Under the pieces are notes generated by a model. It worked only from the letters and a program-made list of their open reading frames with translations, made no database searches and was not told where the DNA came from. Shown piece after piece: positions 25,244 to 34,599 of a stretch of DNA of 64,000 nt. The position numbers and the translations under genes are program-made. The stretch comes from Microbacterium sp. SS28 (GTDB lineage: Bacteria > Actinomycetota > Actinomycetes > Actinomycetales > Microbacteriaceae): positions 744,001-808,000 of the forward strand of contig NZ_JAKWJP010000002.1 in assembly GCF_022761035.1 (NCBI RefSeq), read 5' to 3'. How positions within the stretch are numbered: position 1 is the first letter of the stretch; each line of letters opens with the position of its first letter.

Positions 25244-26169
25244 TCAGCCGTCGACGGTCACGAGCTCGAAGCCCCGCGCGCGGAGGTCGGCGGCGGCAGC
25301 CAGAGCACCCCGGCAGGTGCCGCTCCCCGGGTGGTTCATGTGGGCGAGCACGATGCCGCCCGCCTCGCTGCGGCCGAATTCCGCGCGCACCGTCCGCGCG
25401 TCGAACTCGCTCCCCCGTCGCCGTTGACGCTGAACCCGATGGGCGTCTCGCCGAGGTCGAGGACGATCTGCGCGCCGATCTCGTCGTAGTGCGCCGTTCC
25501 CGCGCGGAAGAACCGCGGCGGCCGGCCGGTGAGGGTCGTGAGCAGCTCGTGATTGCCCCAGACCTCGTCCACCGCCTCCTGCGATGACCGCGTGCCGGGG
25601 ATGCCGTACGCGTCCCGGCCGGTGACCGACAGCGGCACGTGCGACGTCCCGTGGTTGCCGAGCTCGAAGAGCGGATCCGCGGCGAGATCGGCCGCGAGCT
25701 GCGGATTCGCCTGAATCCATCGACTGTTGAGGAAGAGGGTCGCGGGGATGCCGTCGGCCCTCAGCCCGTCGATGAGCGCGGAGTCGACATCCGAACCGCC
25801 CCGTCCACCGCAGGCGTCGAAGGTGAGTGCGACCCGCGGAACGTTCGCAGGGCTCACCGGCTGCATCAGCGCACGGCGCACGCCCGCGACATCCGTCCCC
25901 CACTGCGACGGCACGGCACCGGCGTACCGGGCCGCGACAGCCGCCCGATCGGGCGTCGGCGGCGCAGTGAGCGTGGGAGTCGGCGGCGGTGGGCTCGGTC
26001 GTGGCGTGCGGGAAGGGCGCGGTGGCGACGGATGCGGCGAGCGAGAAGCCGGCGCGGTGGCAGCGGCGTCGGGATGCCGCTCCGGCGCGCACGATGCCAG
26101 GAGCGATGCCCCGGCCGCGACCGCGGCGGCGAGCACCGCTCTCCTTCCCACGCGAGGGTCCCGTTCCAT
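25244..26169 (-). pseudogene. Polysaccharide deacetylase (NodB fold) lipoprotein, disrupted by a frameshift
   Basis: The first frame (26169 to 25336, 277 residues) starts at an ATG with GGGAGG 6 nt upstream. It has a twin-arginine-like, lipoprotein-type signal (GRRAVLAA, then LASC with Cys27), a Pro/Ser/Thr-rich linker and a NodB domain with VALTFDACGG (catalytic Asp) and GNHGTSH (metal His). Around residue 252 the family sequence continues in another frame as SEFDARTVRAEFG, IVLAHMNHPGSG and FELVTVDG, ending at 25244. The switch falls at a run of five G on the coding strand (plus 25412-25416); a sixth G would restore one continuous product of about 308 residues. It is either a recent mutation, phase variation, or a homopolymer sequencing error. 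Confidence 0.88.
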
Positions 26170-26253
26170 CGCCGACCTCCCAGAGCCGACCCGCCGCCCC
26201 CACGGCGGCGACGTCAGCCTAGCGATGCCGACGGCGGGATCGGGCGTCGGGGG

Positions 26254-26823
26254 TCAGCCGAGCTCTCGTCGCATGAGCACGCGGGGGAATCCGTTGAGCA
26301 CCGAATCGGTGTCGGCTGCCTTGCGGAAGCCGGCTGCCTGGAAGAGCTTGCGCGTGCCCACGTAGGCCATCGTCAGATCGACCTTCTCGCCTTTGTTGTC
26401 GACGGGATACCCCTCGACCGCCGGAGCGCCGTTGTCGCGCGCGAAGTCGACGGCTCCCGCGAGAAGGGCGTGCGAGATCCCCTCGCCGCGGTGACCGGGC
26501 CGCACGCGGATGCACCAGATGCTCCACACGTCGAGGTCGTCGACGTGCGGGATCCTGCGGTTGGTCGCGAACGACGTGTCGGCGCGCGGATGCACGGCTG
26601 CCCAGCCGACGACCTCGTCACCCTCGTAGGCGAGCACTCCCGGCGGTCCGCCCTTCAGCAGAGCCTCGACCTTGCGGCCCCGCTCCTCGCGGTGCAGCGC
26701 GACGTTCTCCTTCGACGGGATGCGGTAGCTCAGGCACCAGCAGACGTCGGCGTCAGGGCGCTTGGGTCCGACCATCGTCGCGATGTCGGCGAATCGCTCG
26801 GCGGGACGCACCTCGATGCCCAT
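26254..26823 (-). CDS. GNAT-family N-acetyltransferase
   Basis: A 189-residue GNAT domain. The acetyl-CoA-binding loop is RVRPGHRGEGISHALL, preceded by the strand WSIWCIRV, and the late strand carries KLFQAAGFRKA. The cysteines and tryptophans near the N-terminus (DVCWCLSYRIP) are typical of a widespread actinobacterial subgroup of uncharacterised acetyltransferases. The substrate is unknown. It is separated from the deacetylase and rluD by short gaps, so operon membership is uncertain. Confidence 0.88.
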   Translation of the reverse strand: MGIEVRPAERFADIATMVGPKRPDADVCWCLSYRIPSKENVALHREERGRKVEALLKGGPPGVLAYEGDEVVGWAAVHPRADTSFATNRRIPHVDDLDVWSIWCIRVRPGHRGEGISHALLAGAVDFARDNGAPAVEGYPVDNKGEKVDLTMAYVGTRKLFQAAGFRKAADTDSVLNGFPRVLMRRELG

Positions 26824-26856
26824 GCCAACACCCTGCCACCGGCATCCGACAACGCG

Positions 26857-27777
26857 TCAATCCCCCCGAAGCACCTCGAGTGCGTGCGCGAGGTCGGGCG
26901 CGTACTCCGACCGGAAGGTGACCCAGTCCCCCGTCAGCGGGTGCGCGAACGAGAGCTCGTGTGCGTGCAGCCACTGCCGCGTCAGGCCGAGCCGCGCGGA
27001 GAGGGTCGGGTCGGCGCCGTAGAGGGGATCTCCGACGCACGGATGCCGGTGCGCGGCCATGTGCACGCGGATCTGGTGCGTGCGTCCTGTCTCGAGGTGG
27101 ATCTCGAGCAGCGATGCCCCCGGGAACGCCTCGAGCGTCTCGTAGTGCGTGACGGAGTCCTTGCCGGCCGGCGTCACCGCGAACTTCCAGGAGTGCGTCG
27201 GATGCCGGCCGATGGGCGCGTCGATCGTGCCCGACAGGGGGTCGGGATGCCCCTGCACGACGGCGTGGTAGATCTTCTCGACCTCGCGCTCCTTGAAGGC
27301 GCGCTTGAGGGCGGTGTAGGCCCGCTCGGTCTTGGCGACGACCATGAGGCCGCTCGTGCCGACGTCGAGGCGATGCACCACGCCCTGGCGCTCCGCGGCG
27401 CCCGTCGTCGCGATGCGGTAGCCGCCCGCCGCGAGGGCGCCGAGCACCGTGGGGCCCTCCCAGCCGACGGACGGGTGCGCTGCGACGCCGGAGGGCTTGT
27501 CGACCACGACGATCTCGTCGTCGTCGAACACGATCCCGAGATCGGGAACCTCGACGGGGATGATCTCGGGCTCGCGGCGCTCCTGCCAGTCGACCTCGAG
27601 CCAGCCGCCCGCGCGGAGCTTGTCGGACTTGGTCAGCCGGCGCCCGTCCAGCTGCACGCCGCCCCCGTCGGCGACTTCAGCCGCGAAGGTGCGCGAGAAG
27701 CCGAGCATCTTGGCCAACGCGGCGTCGACGCGCACACCGTCGAGGCCGTCCGGGATCGGCAGTGTCCGTGACGGCAT
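26857..27777 (-). CDS. Large-subunit rRNA pseudouridine synthase, RluA/RluD family
   Basis: A 306-residue protein with an N-terminal S4 RNA-binding domain ([19 protein letters not shown]) and the catalytic motif [15 protein letters not shown] carrying the essential Asp, then [14 protein letters not shown]. This family isomerises uridines in 23S rRNA; RluD (helix 69) is the closest usual name in this context. It follows lspA with the lspA stop one base before its ATG. The lspA-rluD pair is conserved in actinobacteria (Rv1539-Rv1540). Confidence 0.93.
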   Translation of the reverse strand: MPSRTLPIPDGLDGVRVDAALAKMLGFSRTFAAEVADGGGVQLDGRRLTKSDKLRAGGWLEVDWQERREPEIIPVEVPDLGIVFDDDEIVVVDKPSGVAAHPSVGWEGPTVLGALAAGGYRIATTGAAERQGVVHRLDVGTSGLMVVAKTERAYTALKRAFKEREVEKIYHAVVQGHPDPLSGTIDAPIGRHPTHSWKFAVTPAGKDSVTHYETLEAFPGASLLEIHLETGRTHQIRVHMAAHRHPCVGDPLYGADPTLSARLGLTRQWLHAHELSFAHPLTGDWVTFRSEYAPDLAHALEVLRGD

Positions 27778-27778
27778 C

Positions 27779-28543
27779 TCAGAGGTTTTTGCGCGCGTCC
27801 GGGTCGTCGGCGAGCCGGTCCGCTTCGCGCGCGACGGCTTCCTGCTCGGCCTCGCTCAGCGGGGGCAGGCCGAGCTCGTCGGCCGGGATGCCCGTGTTGG
27901 GGTCGGCGACCGGGAACTCCTGATTGAAGGACCCGTCCACGACTCCCCCGGGGGGAATCTCGTCGCCGTCCGCGCCCAGGATCGTCTCTTCGCCGGGTGC
28001 CTGCTCCGGCACATCGTCTCCGAGGTGCTTACGGTGCCACTCGCCGCTCATGTTCACTCCCACCAGTACCAACAGAGCCACACCGATCATCATCGAGACG
28101 ATGAAGATGTCGGCGACGTTGTAGATCGCGGGCATCATCCACGGGGTGTTGATGAAGTCTACGACGTGGCCGACCGGGAACCCCGGCGCGCGGAAGAGGC
28201 GGTCGGTGAGGTTGCCCAGCACACCGCCGAGCAGCAATCCGAGCGCGACGGCCCAGAGCCTCGAACGCACCCGCGTGGCCGCGAGCCACACGATGATGCA
28301 GGCGACGACCGCGAGCGCGATCGTGAAGATCCACGTCACGCCCTCGCCGAGCGAGAAGGCCGCTCCAGGGTTGCGGACGAGGTAGAAGATCAGGAAGTCC
28401 CCGATGACGTGGACCGGCTCCTCAGGGGGCAGGTTCTCGATCGCGAGGTACTTCGTGAACTGGTCGGCGGCCAGCACCAGCACCGCGAGAATCGCGATGG
28501 TGGTGCCGGCCGCCGCCTGACGAAGGGGTGTTCGGCCTGTCAA
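27779..28543 (-). CDS. lspA: Lipoprotein signal peptidase with a long C-terminal extension
   Basis: LspA cleaves the signal peptide of lipid-modified prolipoproteins, such as CtaC and the deacetylase here. The first ~165 residues carry the aspartic-peptidase motifs: [34 protein letters not shown] (catalytic Asp) and VVDFI plus NVADIFI (second catalytic Asp), across four membrane helices. Beyond the last helix there are about 85 more hydrophilic, acidic residues, roughly half the length of the core again. The start appears to be TTG; the product then begins [10 protein letters not shown]. It lies 9 bp after divIVA and directly before rluD. Confidence 0.94.
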   Translation of the reverse strand: MTGRTPLRQAAAGTTIAILAVLVLAADQFTKYLAIENLPPEEPVHVIGDFLIFYLVRNPGAAFSLGEGVTWIFTIALAVVACIIVWLAATRVRSRLWAVALGLLLGGVLGNLTDRLFRAPGFPVGHVVDFINTPWMMPAIYNVADIFIVSMMIGVALLVLVGVNMSGEWHRKHLGDDVPEQAPGEETILGADGDEIPPGGVVDGSFNQEFPVADPNTGIPADELGLPPLSEAEQEAVAREADRLADDPDARKNL

Positions 28544-28552
28544 CGCCTCGGC

Positions 28553-29143
28553 CTAGAGACCGATGGCGGAGACCGGCGTGGGGCCGGACGCGTTCGCCGT
28601 CGTCTCGAGGTCGCGCAGGTGGCCTTCGATGTAGGAGCGCAGCTGCTGACGGTAGTCGCGCTCGAACGTGCGCAGCTCCGTGATGCGGCCCTCGAGCGTC
28701 GTGCGCTCGCGGTCGAGGCGCGCGAGCTCTTCGCGGCCCTTGGCCTCGGCGTCCGCGAGGATCGCCGCTGCCTGCGACTGTGCGTCCGAGATGAGCTGGT
28801 CGCGCTTGCTGCGGCCCTCGGCGACGTGCTCGTCGTGGAGGCGCTGCGCGAGCTCGATGATGCCTGCGCTGGCAGCGGCGGGAGGAGCGTCGGACACGGG
28901 CGCCTGCACGGGGGCGGGCGCCTCGTAGGCGGGCTCGGGGGCGGGAGCGGCGGCTGCCGGAGCGGCGGCACCCGACTCGTACTCGGCGAGCTTGGCCTTC
29001 AGCTCGTCGTTCTCGGCGATGGTCTTGCGCCACTCGACGACGATCTCGTCCAGGAAGTCGTCGACCTCGTCCGGGTCGAAGCCCTCCTTGAAACGAACGT
29101 GCTGAAACTGCTTGGTGACGACGTCATCGGGGGTCAAAGCCAT
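28553..29143 (-). CDS. divIVA: Polar-growth and division scaffold DivIVA (Wag31)
   Basis: A 196-residue coiled-coil protein that marks poles and septum and organises wall growth. The N-terminal membrane-binding domain (MALTPDDVVTKQFQ, then RFKEGFDPDEVDDFLDEI) is highly conserved. An Ala/Pro-rich linker (about 58-90) separates it from the C-terminal coiled coil (about 100-180). It is shorter than mycobacterial Wag31 (about 260) but normal for this lineage. AAGAGG is well spaced before the ATG, and a TATGAT promoter lies upstream at 29223. Confidence 0.96.
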   Translation of the reverse strand: MALTPDDVVTKQFQHVRFKEGFDPDEVDDFLDEIVVEWRKTIAENDELKAKLAEYESGAAAPAAAAPAPEPAYEAPAPVQAPVSDAPPAAASAGIIELAQRLHDEHVAEGRSKRDQLISDAQSQAAAILADAEAKGREELARLDRERTTLEGRITELRTFERDYRQQLRSYIEGHLRDLETTANASGPTPVSAIGL

Positions 29144-29222
29144 TGTGATTCCTCTTTCGAGCGCTCAAGTCGCCGGCGGTTCGGAGCGGTTCCGCCCCGG
29201 GGCGGGCGGACCGTCCCAGCAA

Positions 29223-29228
29223 ATCATA
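29223..29228 (-). promoter_or_regulatory. Predicted -10 element (TATGAT) of divIVA
   Basis: TATGAT is one mismatch from TATAAT and lies about 80 nt before the divIVA ATG, in the 160-bp gap after yggT. No good -35 is visible. It would allow divIVA expression apart from the long upstream operon. Confidence 0.45.
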
Positions 29229-29303
29229 GTCGTCGCACTTTGGCGGTGCGAGGTCGGGAGACGCGGTTCGAAACGGTCTCCCAGGTGGAGGTGCGCTCTC
29301 GCG

Positions 29304-29603
29304 TCAGCTCGCGACGGAGCGCGTGACGGACAGCAGCACGAGGCAGAGCAGCATCGTGATCGCGAATCCGAAGTCGATCGCGACCTGCCCCACGCGCAGG
29401 GGCGGGATGAGCCGCCGGAAGAGCTTGAGAGGCGGATCGGTCACCGTGTAGACGACCTCGGCGGCGACGAGCCCGGCGCCGCGGGGGCGCCATTCGCGAT
29501 TGAAGAACGGGATCCAGTCGAGGATGAGCCTGACGAGGAGGAACAGGACGTAGATCAGCAGGAGCGCGTTGAGGACCGCCGCGATGATGCGGATGATGTC
29601 CAC
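29304..29603 (-). CDS. yggT: YggT-family membrane protein
   Basis: A 99-residue protein with two membrane helices (about 8-28 and 75-96) and the conserved family stretch RLILDWIPFFNREWRP plus TDPPLKLFRRLIPPL. YggT proteins are linked to division or osmotic resistance in several bacteria, and the gene is regularly found between sepF and divIVA in Gram-positives. The GTG start lies 4 nt beyond the sepF stop. Confidence 0.92.
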   Translation of the reverse strand: MDIIRIIAAVLNALLLIYVLFLLVRLILDWIPFFNREWRPRGAGLVAAEVVYTVTDPPLKLFRRLIPPLRVGQVAIDFGFAITMLLCLVLLSVTRSVAS

Positions 29604-29607
29604 GGGG

Positions 29608-30069
29608 CTACGGCGCGAACGGGACCGACTCGGCGTCGGGCTGAGCGACCGACCCGTCGCCGGACACGTTGACGCTCTCGGGCGAGAGCAGGAACACCTT
29701 GCTCGTCACGCGCTCGATGCGGCCGTAGAGGCCGAGCGAGAGCCCGCTCGCGAAGTCGATGAGACGGCGCGCGTCGGCGTCGCTCATCTGCGAGAGGTTG
29801 ATGATGACCGGGATGCCGTCACGGAAGTTCTCGGCGATCACCTGCGCGTCGCGGTACTGCTTGGGGTGCACCGTGAGGATCTCGCTGATCGCGGAGGGCG
29901 CGGGCTGGCGCACGACCGCGGGCCGATGCAGCGGCGTCACGGGCGCGGGGGCCTTCTCGACGGGCTGCACGGTCTTGCGGCTCGACGGCTGCGGCGCAGG
30001 CTCCTCGTAGACCTCTTCCTCATCGGCCAAGCCGAGGTAGACCATGGTCTTCTTGAGCGGGTTCGACAT
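29608..30069 (-). CDS. sepF: Cell division protein SepF
   Basis: SepF anchors FtsZ to the membrane in actinobacteria, which lack FtsA. The protein has an N-terminal amphipathic helix ([16 protein letters not shown]), a Pro/Ala-rich linker and the SepF beta domain ([34 protein letters not shown]). I chose the ATG at 30069, giving 153 residues, because GGAGG sits 5 nt before it; an ATG four codons upstream lacks a site. In the operon it lies between yggS and yggT. Confidence 0.94.
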   Translation of the reverse strand: MSNPLKKTMVYLGLADEEEVYEEPAPQPSSRKTVQPVEKAPAPVTPLHRPAVVRQPAPSAISEILTVHPKQYRDAQVIAENFRDGIPVIINLSQMSDADARRLIDFASGLSLGLYGRIERVTSKVFLLSPESVNVSGDGSVAQPDAESVPFAP

Positions 30070-30113
30070 CGCATCCTCCATGTGTGCTCGCCGTCTACCT
30101 CGTCTTTACGAGG

Positions 30114-30797
30114 CTAACGGGGGGTTGGCCTGGGGCCGGTGATTGCAGAGCCGATCCGCAGGTGTGTCGCACCCGCCGCGATCGCCTCGGCGAAATCCGC
30201 CGTCATACCGGCGGAGATCCAGGTCGCCTCGGGGACGACCGTGCGCACGCGCGCGCTGCACGCCGCGAGGCGCTCGAAGGCCGCGGCGGGCGACTCGTCG
30301 AGCGGAGCGACAGCCATGACGCCGCGCACGCGCAGCGTCGGGCGTCCCGCCGCGTGCGCCGCGAGCTGCTCGAGACCGTCCGGGGCGACGCCACCGCGGC
30401 CCGGATCGTCGGTCAGGTTGATCTGCAGCAGGACGTCGAGGGGCGGCATCCCCTCTCCTGCCGCGTCGAGCGAGTCGGCGAGTCGCGCGCGGTCGACCGA
30501 GTGGACGACGGATGCCACGGCCCGGATCGCGCGCGCCTTGTTGGTCTGCGCCTGCCCGATGAAGTGCCACGCGAGCCCGTCGAGGGCACCGACCTCGCGG
30601 GCCTTCTCGGTGAACTCCTGCTGGCGGTTCTCGCCGACGTCGCGGACGCCGAGAGCGTAGAGCTCGTCGACGATCGACGCGGGGTGGAACTTCGTCACGA
30701 CGATGCGGGTCAACGCACGCGGATCGCGGCCCGCCGCACGAGCGGCGTCCGCGATCCGGGCGTCGACCTCGGCGAGACGCTCGGCGAGATCGGACAC
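30114..30797 (-). CDS. yggS: Pyridoxal-phosphate homeostasis protein (YggS/PROSC family)
   Basis: A 227-residue single-domain TIM barrel that binds PLP without known enzymatic turnover. The PLP lysine is in the motif IVVTKFHP. Other family marks are GENRQQEF, WHFIGQAQTNKA, HSVDR and the C-terminal GMTADFAEAIAAGATHLRIGSAI. It starts 10 bp after the ftsZ stop; in many actinobacteria another gene (pgeF, formerly yfiH) sits between them, and it is absent here. Confidence 0.94.
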   Translation of the reverse strand: MSDLAERLAEVDARIADAARAAGRDPRALTRIVVTKFHPASIVDELYALGVRDVGENRQQEFTEKAREVGALDGLAWHFIGQAQTNKARAIRAVASVVHSVDRARLADSLDAAGEGMPPLDVLLQINLTDDPGRGGVAPDGLEQLAAHAAGRPTLRVRGVMAVAPLDESPAAAFERLAACSARVRTVVPEATWISAGMTADFAEAIAAGATHLRIGSAITGPRPTPR

Positions 30798-30807
30798 TGC
30801 GCGAGGG

Positions 30808-31947
30808 TTACTTCAGGAAGTCGGGGATGTCGAGGTCGTCGTCCCCGAACGCCGAGTCGTAGCCGGAGTCGCTCGAGACGCTGACCGACACGGGCTCGCG
30901 CTCGAAGTCCTTCGCGACGTCCTCTGCAGAGGTCGCCGGCAGCGCAGGGGCGGCCGGAGCGACACGCGCCGCCACGATGGGCTCGAGGCGCGCCTGCGGT
31001 TCGCCGCCGTCGAAGCCCGCCGCGATGACGGTGACGCGCACCTCGTCGCCGAGGGTGTCGTCGATGACGGTTCCGAAGATGATGTTCGCCTCGGGGTGCG
31101 CCGCCTCTTTGACGAGCTGCGCCGCGTCGTTGATCTCGAAGATGCCGAGGTTCGACCCGCCCTGGATCGACAGCAGCACGCCGTGCGCGCCCTCGATCGA
31201 GGCCTCGAGAAGCGGCGACTCGACGGCGAGCTCGGCCGCCTTGATCGCCCGATCGGCTCCGCGCGCCGAGCCGATGCCCATGAGCGCGGATCCGGCACCC
31301 TGCATGACCGACTTGACGTCGGCGAAGTCGAGGTTGATCAGACCCGGGGTCGTGATGAGGTCTGTGATGCCCTGCACACCGGCGAGGAGCACCTGGTCGG
31401 CCGTAGCGAAAGCCTCGATCATCGAGATGCCGCGGTCGCTGATCTCGAGGAGCCGGTCGTTCGGCACCACGATGAGGGTGTCGACCTCTTCCTTGAGCTT
31501 CGCGACGCCCGTCTCAGCCTGCTGCTGCCGGCGGCGACCCTCGAACGAGAAGGGCTTGGTGACGACACCGATCGTGAGGGCGCCGATCGACTTCGCGATC
31601 TTGGCGACGACGGGAGCACCGCCCGTGCCGGTTCCACCGCCCTCGCCCGCCGTGACGAAGACCATGTCGGCGCCGCGCAGCGCCTCTTCGATCTCTTCCG
31701 CGTGGTCCTCCGCGGCCCGACGCCCGACCTCGGGGTCGGCGCCTGCGCCGAGGCCCCGCGTGAGCTCGCGGCCCACGTCGAGCTTGACGTCGGCGTCGCT
31801 CATGAGCAGCGCCTGCGCGTCGGTGTTGATCGCGATGAACTCGACGCCGCGCAGGCCGAGGTCGATCATGCGGTTGACCGCATTGACGCCGCCGCCGCCG
31901 ACACCGACGACCTTGATCACGGCGAGGTAGTTCTGGTTCTGGCTCAT
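30808..31947 (-). CDS. ftsZ: Cell division GTPase FtsZ
   Basis: Tubulin-like GTPase that forms the Z ring. The 379 residues include [13 protein letters not shown] at the start of the GTPase fold, the tubulin signature [10 protein letters not shown] from residue 103, [14 protein letters not shown] NLDFADVKS with the T7 catalytic region, and a C-terminal linker of about 50 residues ending in [10 protein letters not shown], the peptide that binds SepF and FtsW. GGAGG lies 6 nt before the ATG. It follows ftsQ with a 173-bp gap that contains an inverted repeat and candidate promoter elements. Confidence 0.98.
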   Translation of the reverse strand: MSQNQNYLAVIKVVGVGGGGVNAVNRMIDLGLRGVEFIAINTDAQALLMSDADVKLDVGRELTRGLGAGADPEVGRRAAEDHAEEIEEALRGADMVFVTAGEGGGTGTGGAPVVAKIAKSIGALTIGVVTKPFSFEGRRRQQQAETGVAKLKEEVDTLIVVPNDRLLEISDRGISMIEAFATADQVLLAGVQGITDLITTPGLINLDFADVKSVMQGAGSALMGIGSARGADRAIKAAELAVESPLLEASIEGAHGVLLSIQGGSNLGIFEINDAAQLVKEAAHPEANIIFGTVIDDTLGDEVRVTVIAAGFDGGEPQARLEPIVAARVAPAAPALPATSAEDVAKDFEREPVSVSVSSDSGYDSAFGDDDLDIPDFLK

Positions 31948-31986
31948 GCCCGGCCTCCGTCTGTTCCGCGAACCCCGAAACCTTCA

Positions 31987-32006
31987 ACCTCAACTAGAGG
32001 TGTAAA
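31987..32006 (-). promoter_or_regulatory. Inverted repeat with TTTACA hexamer upstream of ftsZ
   Basis: ACCTC-AACTA-GAGGT (31987-32001) is a perfect 5-bp inverted repeat. On the ftsZ strand it directly follows TTTACA (32006-32001), which could serve as a -35 element. It lies about 40-60 nt before the ftsZ ATG, in the only sizeable gap of the division operon. A regulatory role is inference. Confidence 0.4.
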
Positions 32007-32120
32007 GAATTTCCCGGTATGCATTTCCTGATCTCGAAGGTATGCGGCGGCGCGCAACGCGCGCGGAGCGGCGTGGGCGTGTCGCGACATCCCGATGAAA
32101 GATCCGTCGCAACCGGACGG

Positions 32121-33113
32121 TCAGCGCACGACGACGGCGTGCGGCGACGAGACGTCGTACGCGCTCACGGTCGACGGCGGCCGCTGGGCCATCGTCTTCT
32201 CGAGGACGAGCGCCTTCATCGCGGAATCCTCCGCGCTCCCCCACACGACATCGCAGTTCACGCCGCCGAGGGTGAGGGTCACGTCGTCGGCGGTGCTCGC
32301 CGAGATAGCCGTGACCTGATCGCGGATCGAGGCGGGCAGCGTGCGCATGACCTGACCGACGGCGACGAAGGCGGGCGAGTCCGTGCCTCCCGCGATCGTC
32401 AGCAGCGGAGTCCCCGCCGACGGCGTCTCGGTCGTCGAGAGCGCGACGCCCGCGGCATCGACGAGCGTGTAGCCGGCGCGGGACTGGACGAGGCCGATCG
32501 GCAGGCGCTCGACGATCCGGACGACGAGCTCGTGCGGCGGCCTGGCCTCGAGGGAGTACGACTGCACGAGCGGGAAGGCGATGAGCGCCGCCTTGACCGC
32601 GCTCTCGTCGACGAGCGGGAGCGGCGTGCCGACCTGGTCGGAGAGCGCGGCCTCGACCTCCTGCGCGTCGAGCAGCGACGCGCCGACGACCGTGATCCGC
32701 TCGACGCCGAAGAGGGGGCTGTACGCGGCAGCGAGCGTCATGAGGACGAGGAGCAGGACGGATGCCGCCGCCCCGAGCCACAGCATCCGTCGCCGTCGCT
32801 GGCGGACGGTGAACCGGCGCACCTCGGCGCGGAGCGCCTTGCGGCGCGCGCGGGCAGCTCGCCACACGTCGCTGAGCTGGACGGGCGGCGCGGGCGCTTC
32901 GGGCGTCTCGTCTGCTTCGGACGCGTCTTCCGCCGTCGCCAGCGGGATGACGGGTGCCAGCGCGGGCTCGGTGCCGTCCGGGCCGACGGGACGGCGTTCG
33001 GCGTCGACTTCGTCGGGTGCACCGGGGGCGTCGTCGTGGACGACGGGCGGCTCCTCCACGGCCTCGCCGCCGGCGGGCCTCGCCGTCGGCGGGAGCGGGG
33101 TGGGCCGACGCAT
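32121..33113 (-). CDS. ftsQ: Cell division protein FtsQ
   Basis: A bitopic divisome protein of 330 residues. The N-terminal cytoplasmic part is long (~130 residues), with proline- and acid-rich sequence followed by a basic patch (RRRRML) before the single membrane helix (about 131-152). The POTRA domain begins LFGVERITVVGASLLDAQEVEAAL, then the FtsQ domain VVRIVERLPIGLVQ. GGGGAG, overlapping the murC stop, gives a good ribosome-binding site 8 nt before the ATG. FtsQ joins FtsL and FtsB in regulating FtsWI. Confidence 0.93.
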   Translation of the reverse strand: MRRPTPLPPTARPAGGEAVEEPPVVHDDAPGAPDEVDAERRPVGPDGTEPALAPVIPLATAEDASEADETPEAPAPPVQLSDVWRAARARRKALRAEVRRFTVRQRRRRMLWLGAAASVLLLVLMTLAAAYSPLFGVERITVVGASLLDAQEVEAALSDQVGTPLPLVDESAVKAALIAFPLVQSYSLEARPPHELVVRIVERLPIGLVQSRAGYTLVDAAGVALSTTETPSAGTPLLTIAGGTDSPAFVAVGQVMRTLPASIRDQVTAISASTADDVTLTLGGVNCDVVWGSAEDSAMKALVLEKTMAQRPPSTVSAYDVSSPHAVVVR

Positions 33114-33117
33114 CCGG

Positions 33118-34524
33118 CTACTCCCCCGGAGCCGTCCGCGCGAGCGCGTCGAGCACCTGCGGGATGATGAGGTTCACGTTGCCGCAGCCGAGGGTGATGA
33201 CGTAGTCGCCGTCGCGCGCGACGGATGCCGTGTAGTCGGCGGCCGCCTGCCAGTCCGCGACGTAGTGGACGTGGTCGGGGTCGCCGAACGCGCCGCTCAC
33301 GAGCTCGCCCGTGACGCCCGGCACGGGGTCTTCGCGCGCGCCGTACACGTCGAGGACGACCGTGTGGTCGGCGAGGCCCTCGAGGACCTCGGCGAATTCG
33401 CGGTACATGTGCTGCGTGCGCGAGTAGGTGTGCGGCTGGTGGAGCGCGATGAGCCGCCCGTCGCCCACGACGGTGCGCGCGGCGCTCAGCGCCGCCGCGA
33501 CCTCGGTCGGGTGGTGCGCGTAGTCGTCGAAGACGCTCACGCCGCGCTCGACGCCGTGCAGCTCGAACCGGCGGACGGTGCCGAGGAATCCCTCGACGGC
33601 GCGGACGGCCGCCTCGAGGGCGAAGCCGAGGGTCACGAGCACCGCGACGGCGCCCGTGGCATTGATCGCGTTGTGCTCGCCGGGGACGCGGAGGCGGCCC
33701 TCGACTGTCGTGCCCTCGTAGGTGACCGCGAACGACACGGGTCCGTCGGTGCGGATGTCGGTCACGCGCAGGTCTGCGGCATCCGCCGTTCCGAAGGTCA
33801 GCACGTTCGCGTGCGTGAGGAGCCCCGCGACGCGCAGCGCGCCGGGGTCGTCCGCCGAGATCACGACGGCTTCCCGAGCCTCGTTCGCGAACGTCGCGAA
33901 TCCTTCGTAGAAGGCGTCGTCGGTGCCCCAGTGGTCGAGGTGGTCGGGGTCGACGTTCGTGATGAGCGCGATCGACGTGTCGTAGAGCAGGAACGTGCCG
34001 TCGGACTCGTCGGCCTCGATGACGAAGAGCTCGTCCGAGCCCGTTCCGCTCGAGACGCCCAACTGCGCGACGACACCGCCGCTGACGAACGTGGGATCCG
34101 CGTCGAGCGCCTGCAGCGCCGTCACGATCATGCCCGTCGAGGTCGTCTTGCCGTGGGCGCCCGCGACCGAGACGAGCCGGCGGCCGCCGATGAGCCAGTG
34201 CAGCGCCTGCGAGCGGTGGATGACGTGGAGTCCGCGCTCCTTCGCGAGGAGGAACTCGGGGTTCTCGGGCCAGATCGCCCCCGTGTGGATGACGGTGTCG
34301 ACGTCGTCAGGCAGGTTCGCGGCGTCGTGGCCGACGAAGACCGTGGCTCCGCGCTCGGCGAGATCGTGCAGCGCCGGGCTGTCGGCGCGGTCGGAGCCCG
34401 AGACGCGGATGCCGCGCTCGAGGAACATGCGGGCGAGACCCGACATGCCGGATCCGCCGATTCCGATGAAGTGCGCGGCCTCGATGCTCTCGGGAATGGG
34501 AAGGCTCAGGTCGGGTCTGATCAT
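33118..34524 (-). CDS. murC: UDP-N-acetylmuramate-L-alanine ligase
   Basis: First amino-acid ligase of peptidoglycan stem-peptide synthesis. The 468-residue protein has the N-terminal UDP-binding motif [12 protein letters not shown], the Mur-ligase ATP loop [10 protein letters not shown], the middle motif [13 protein letters not shown], and the C-terminal [11 protein letters not shown] typical of MurC. It lies between murG and ftsQ. TAGACT lies 9 nt before the ATG in a 75-bp gap after murG, so a secondary leaderless promoter is possible. Confidence 0.97.
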   Translation of the reverse strand: MIRPDLSLPIPESIEAAHFIGIGGSGMSGLARMFLERGIRVSGSDRADSPALHDLAERGATVFVGHDAANLPDDVDTVIHTGAIWPENPEFLLAKERGLHVIHRSQALHWLIGGRRLVSVAGAHGKTTSTGMIVTALQALDADPTFVSGGVVAQLGVSSGTGSDELFVIEADESDGTFLLYDTSIALITNVDPDHLDHWGTDDAFYEGFATFANEAREAVVISADDPGALRVAGLLTHANVLTFGTADAADLRVTDIRTDGPVSFAVTYEGTTVEGRLRVPGEHNAINATGAVAVLVTLGFALEAAVRAVEGFLGTVRRFELHGVERGVSVFDDYAHHPTEVAAALSAARTVVGDGRLIALHQPHTYSRTQHMYREFAEVLEGLADHTVVLDVYGAREDPVPGVTGELVSGAFGDPDHVHYVADWQAAADYTASVARDGDYVITLGCGNVNLIIPQVLDALARTAPGE

Positions 34525-34533
34525 GACCCGACA

Positions 34534-34539
34534 AGTCTA
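34534..34539 (-). promoter_or_regulatory. Possible -10 element (TAGACT) of murC
   Basis: TAGACT ends 9 nt before the murC ATG, inside the longest gap of the murF-to-ftsQ run. It would give a nearly leaderless internal transcript. Confidence 0.35.
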
Positions 34540-34599
34540 CGTTCGGCCCCGCCGACGCCCGCCTCGGCGCGCCCCGCGCGCGACCCTCCCGGCGAAGCC

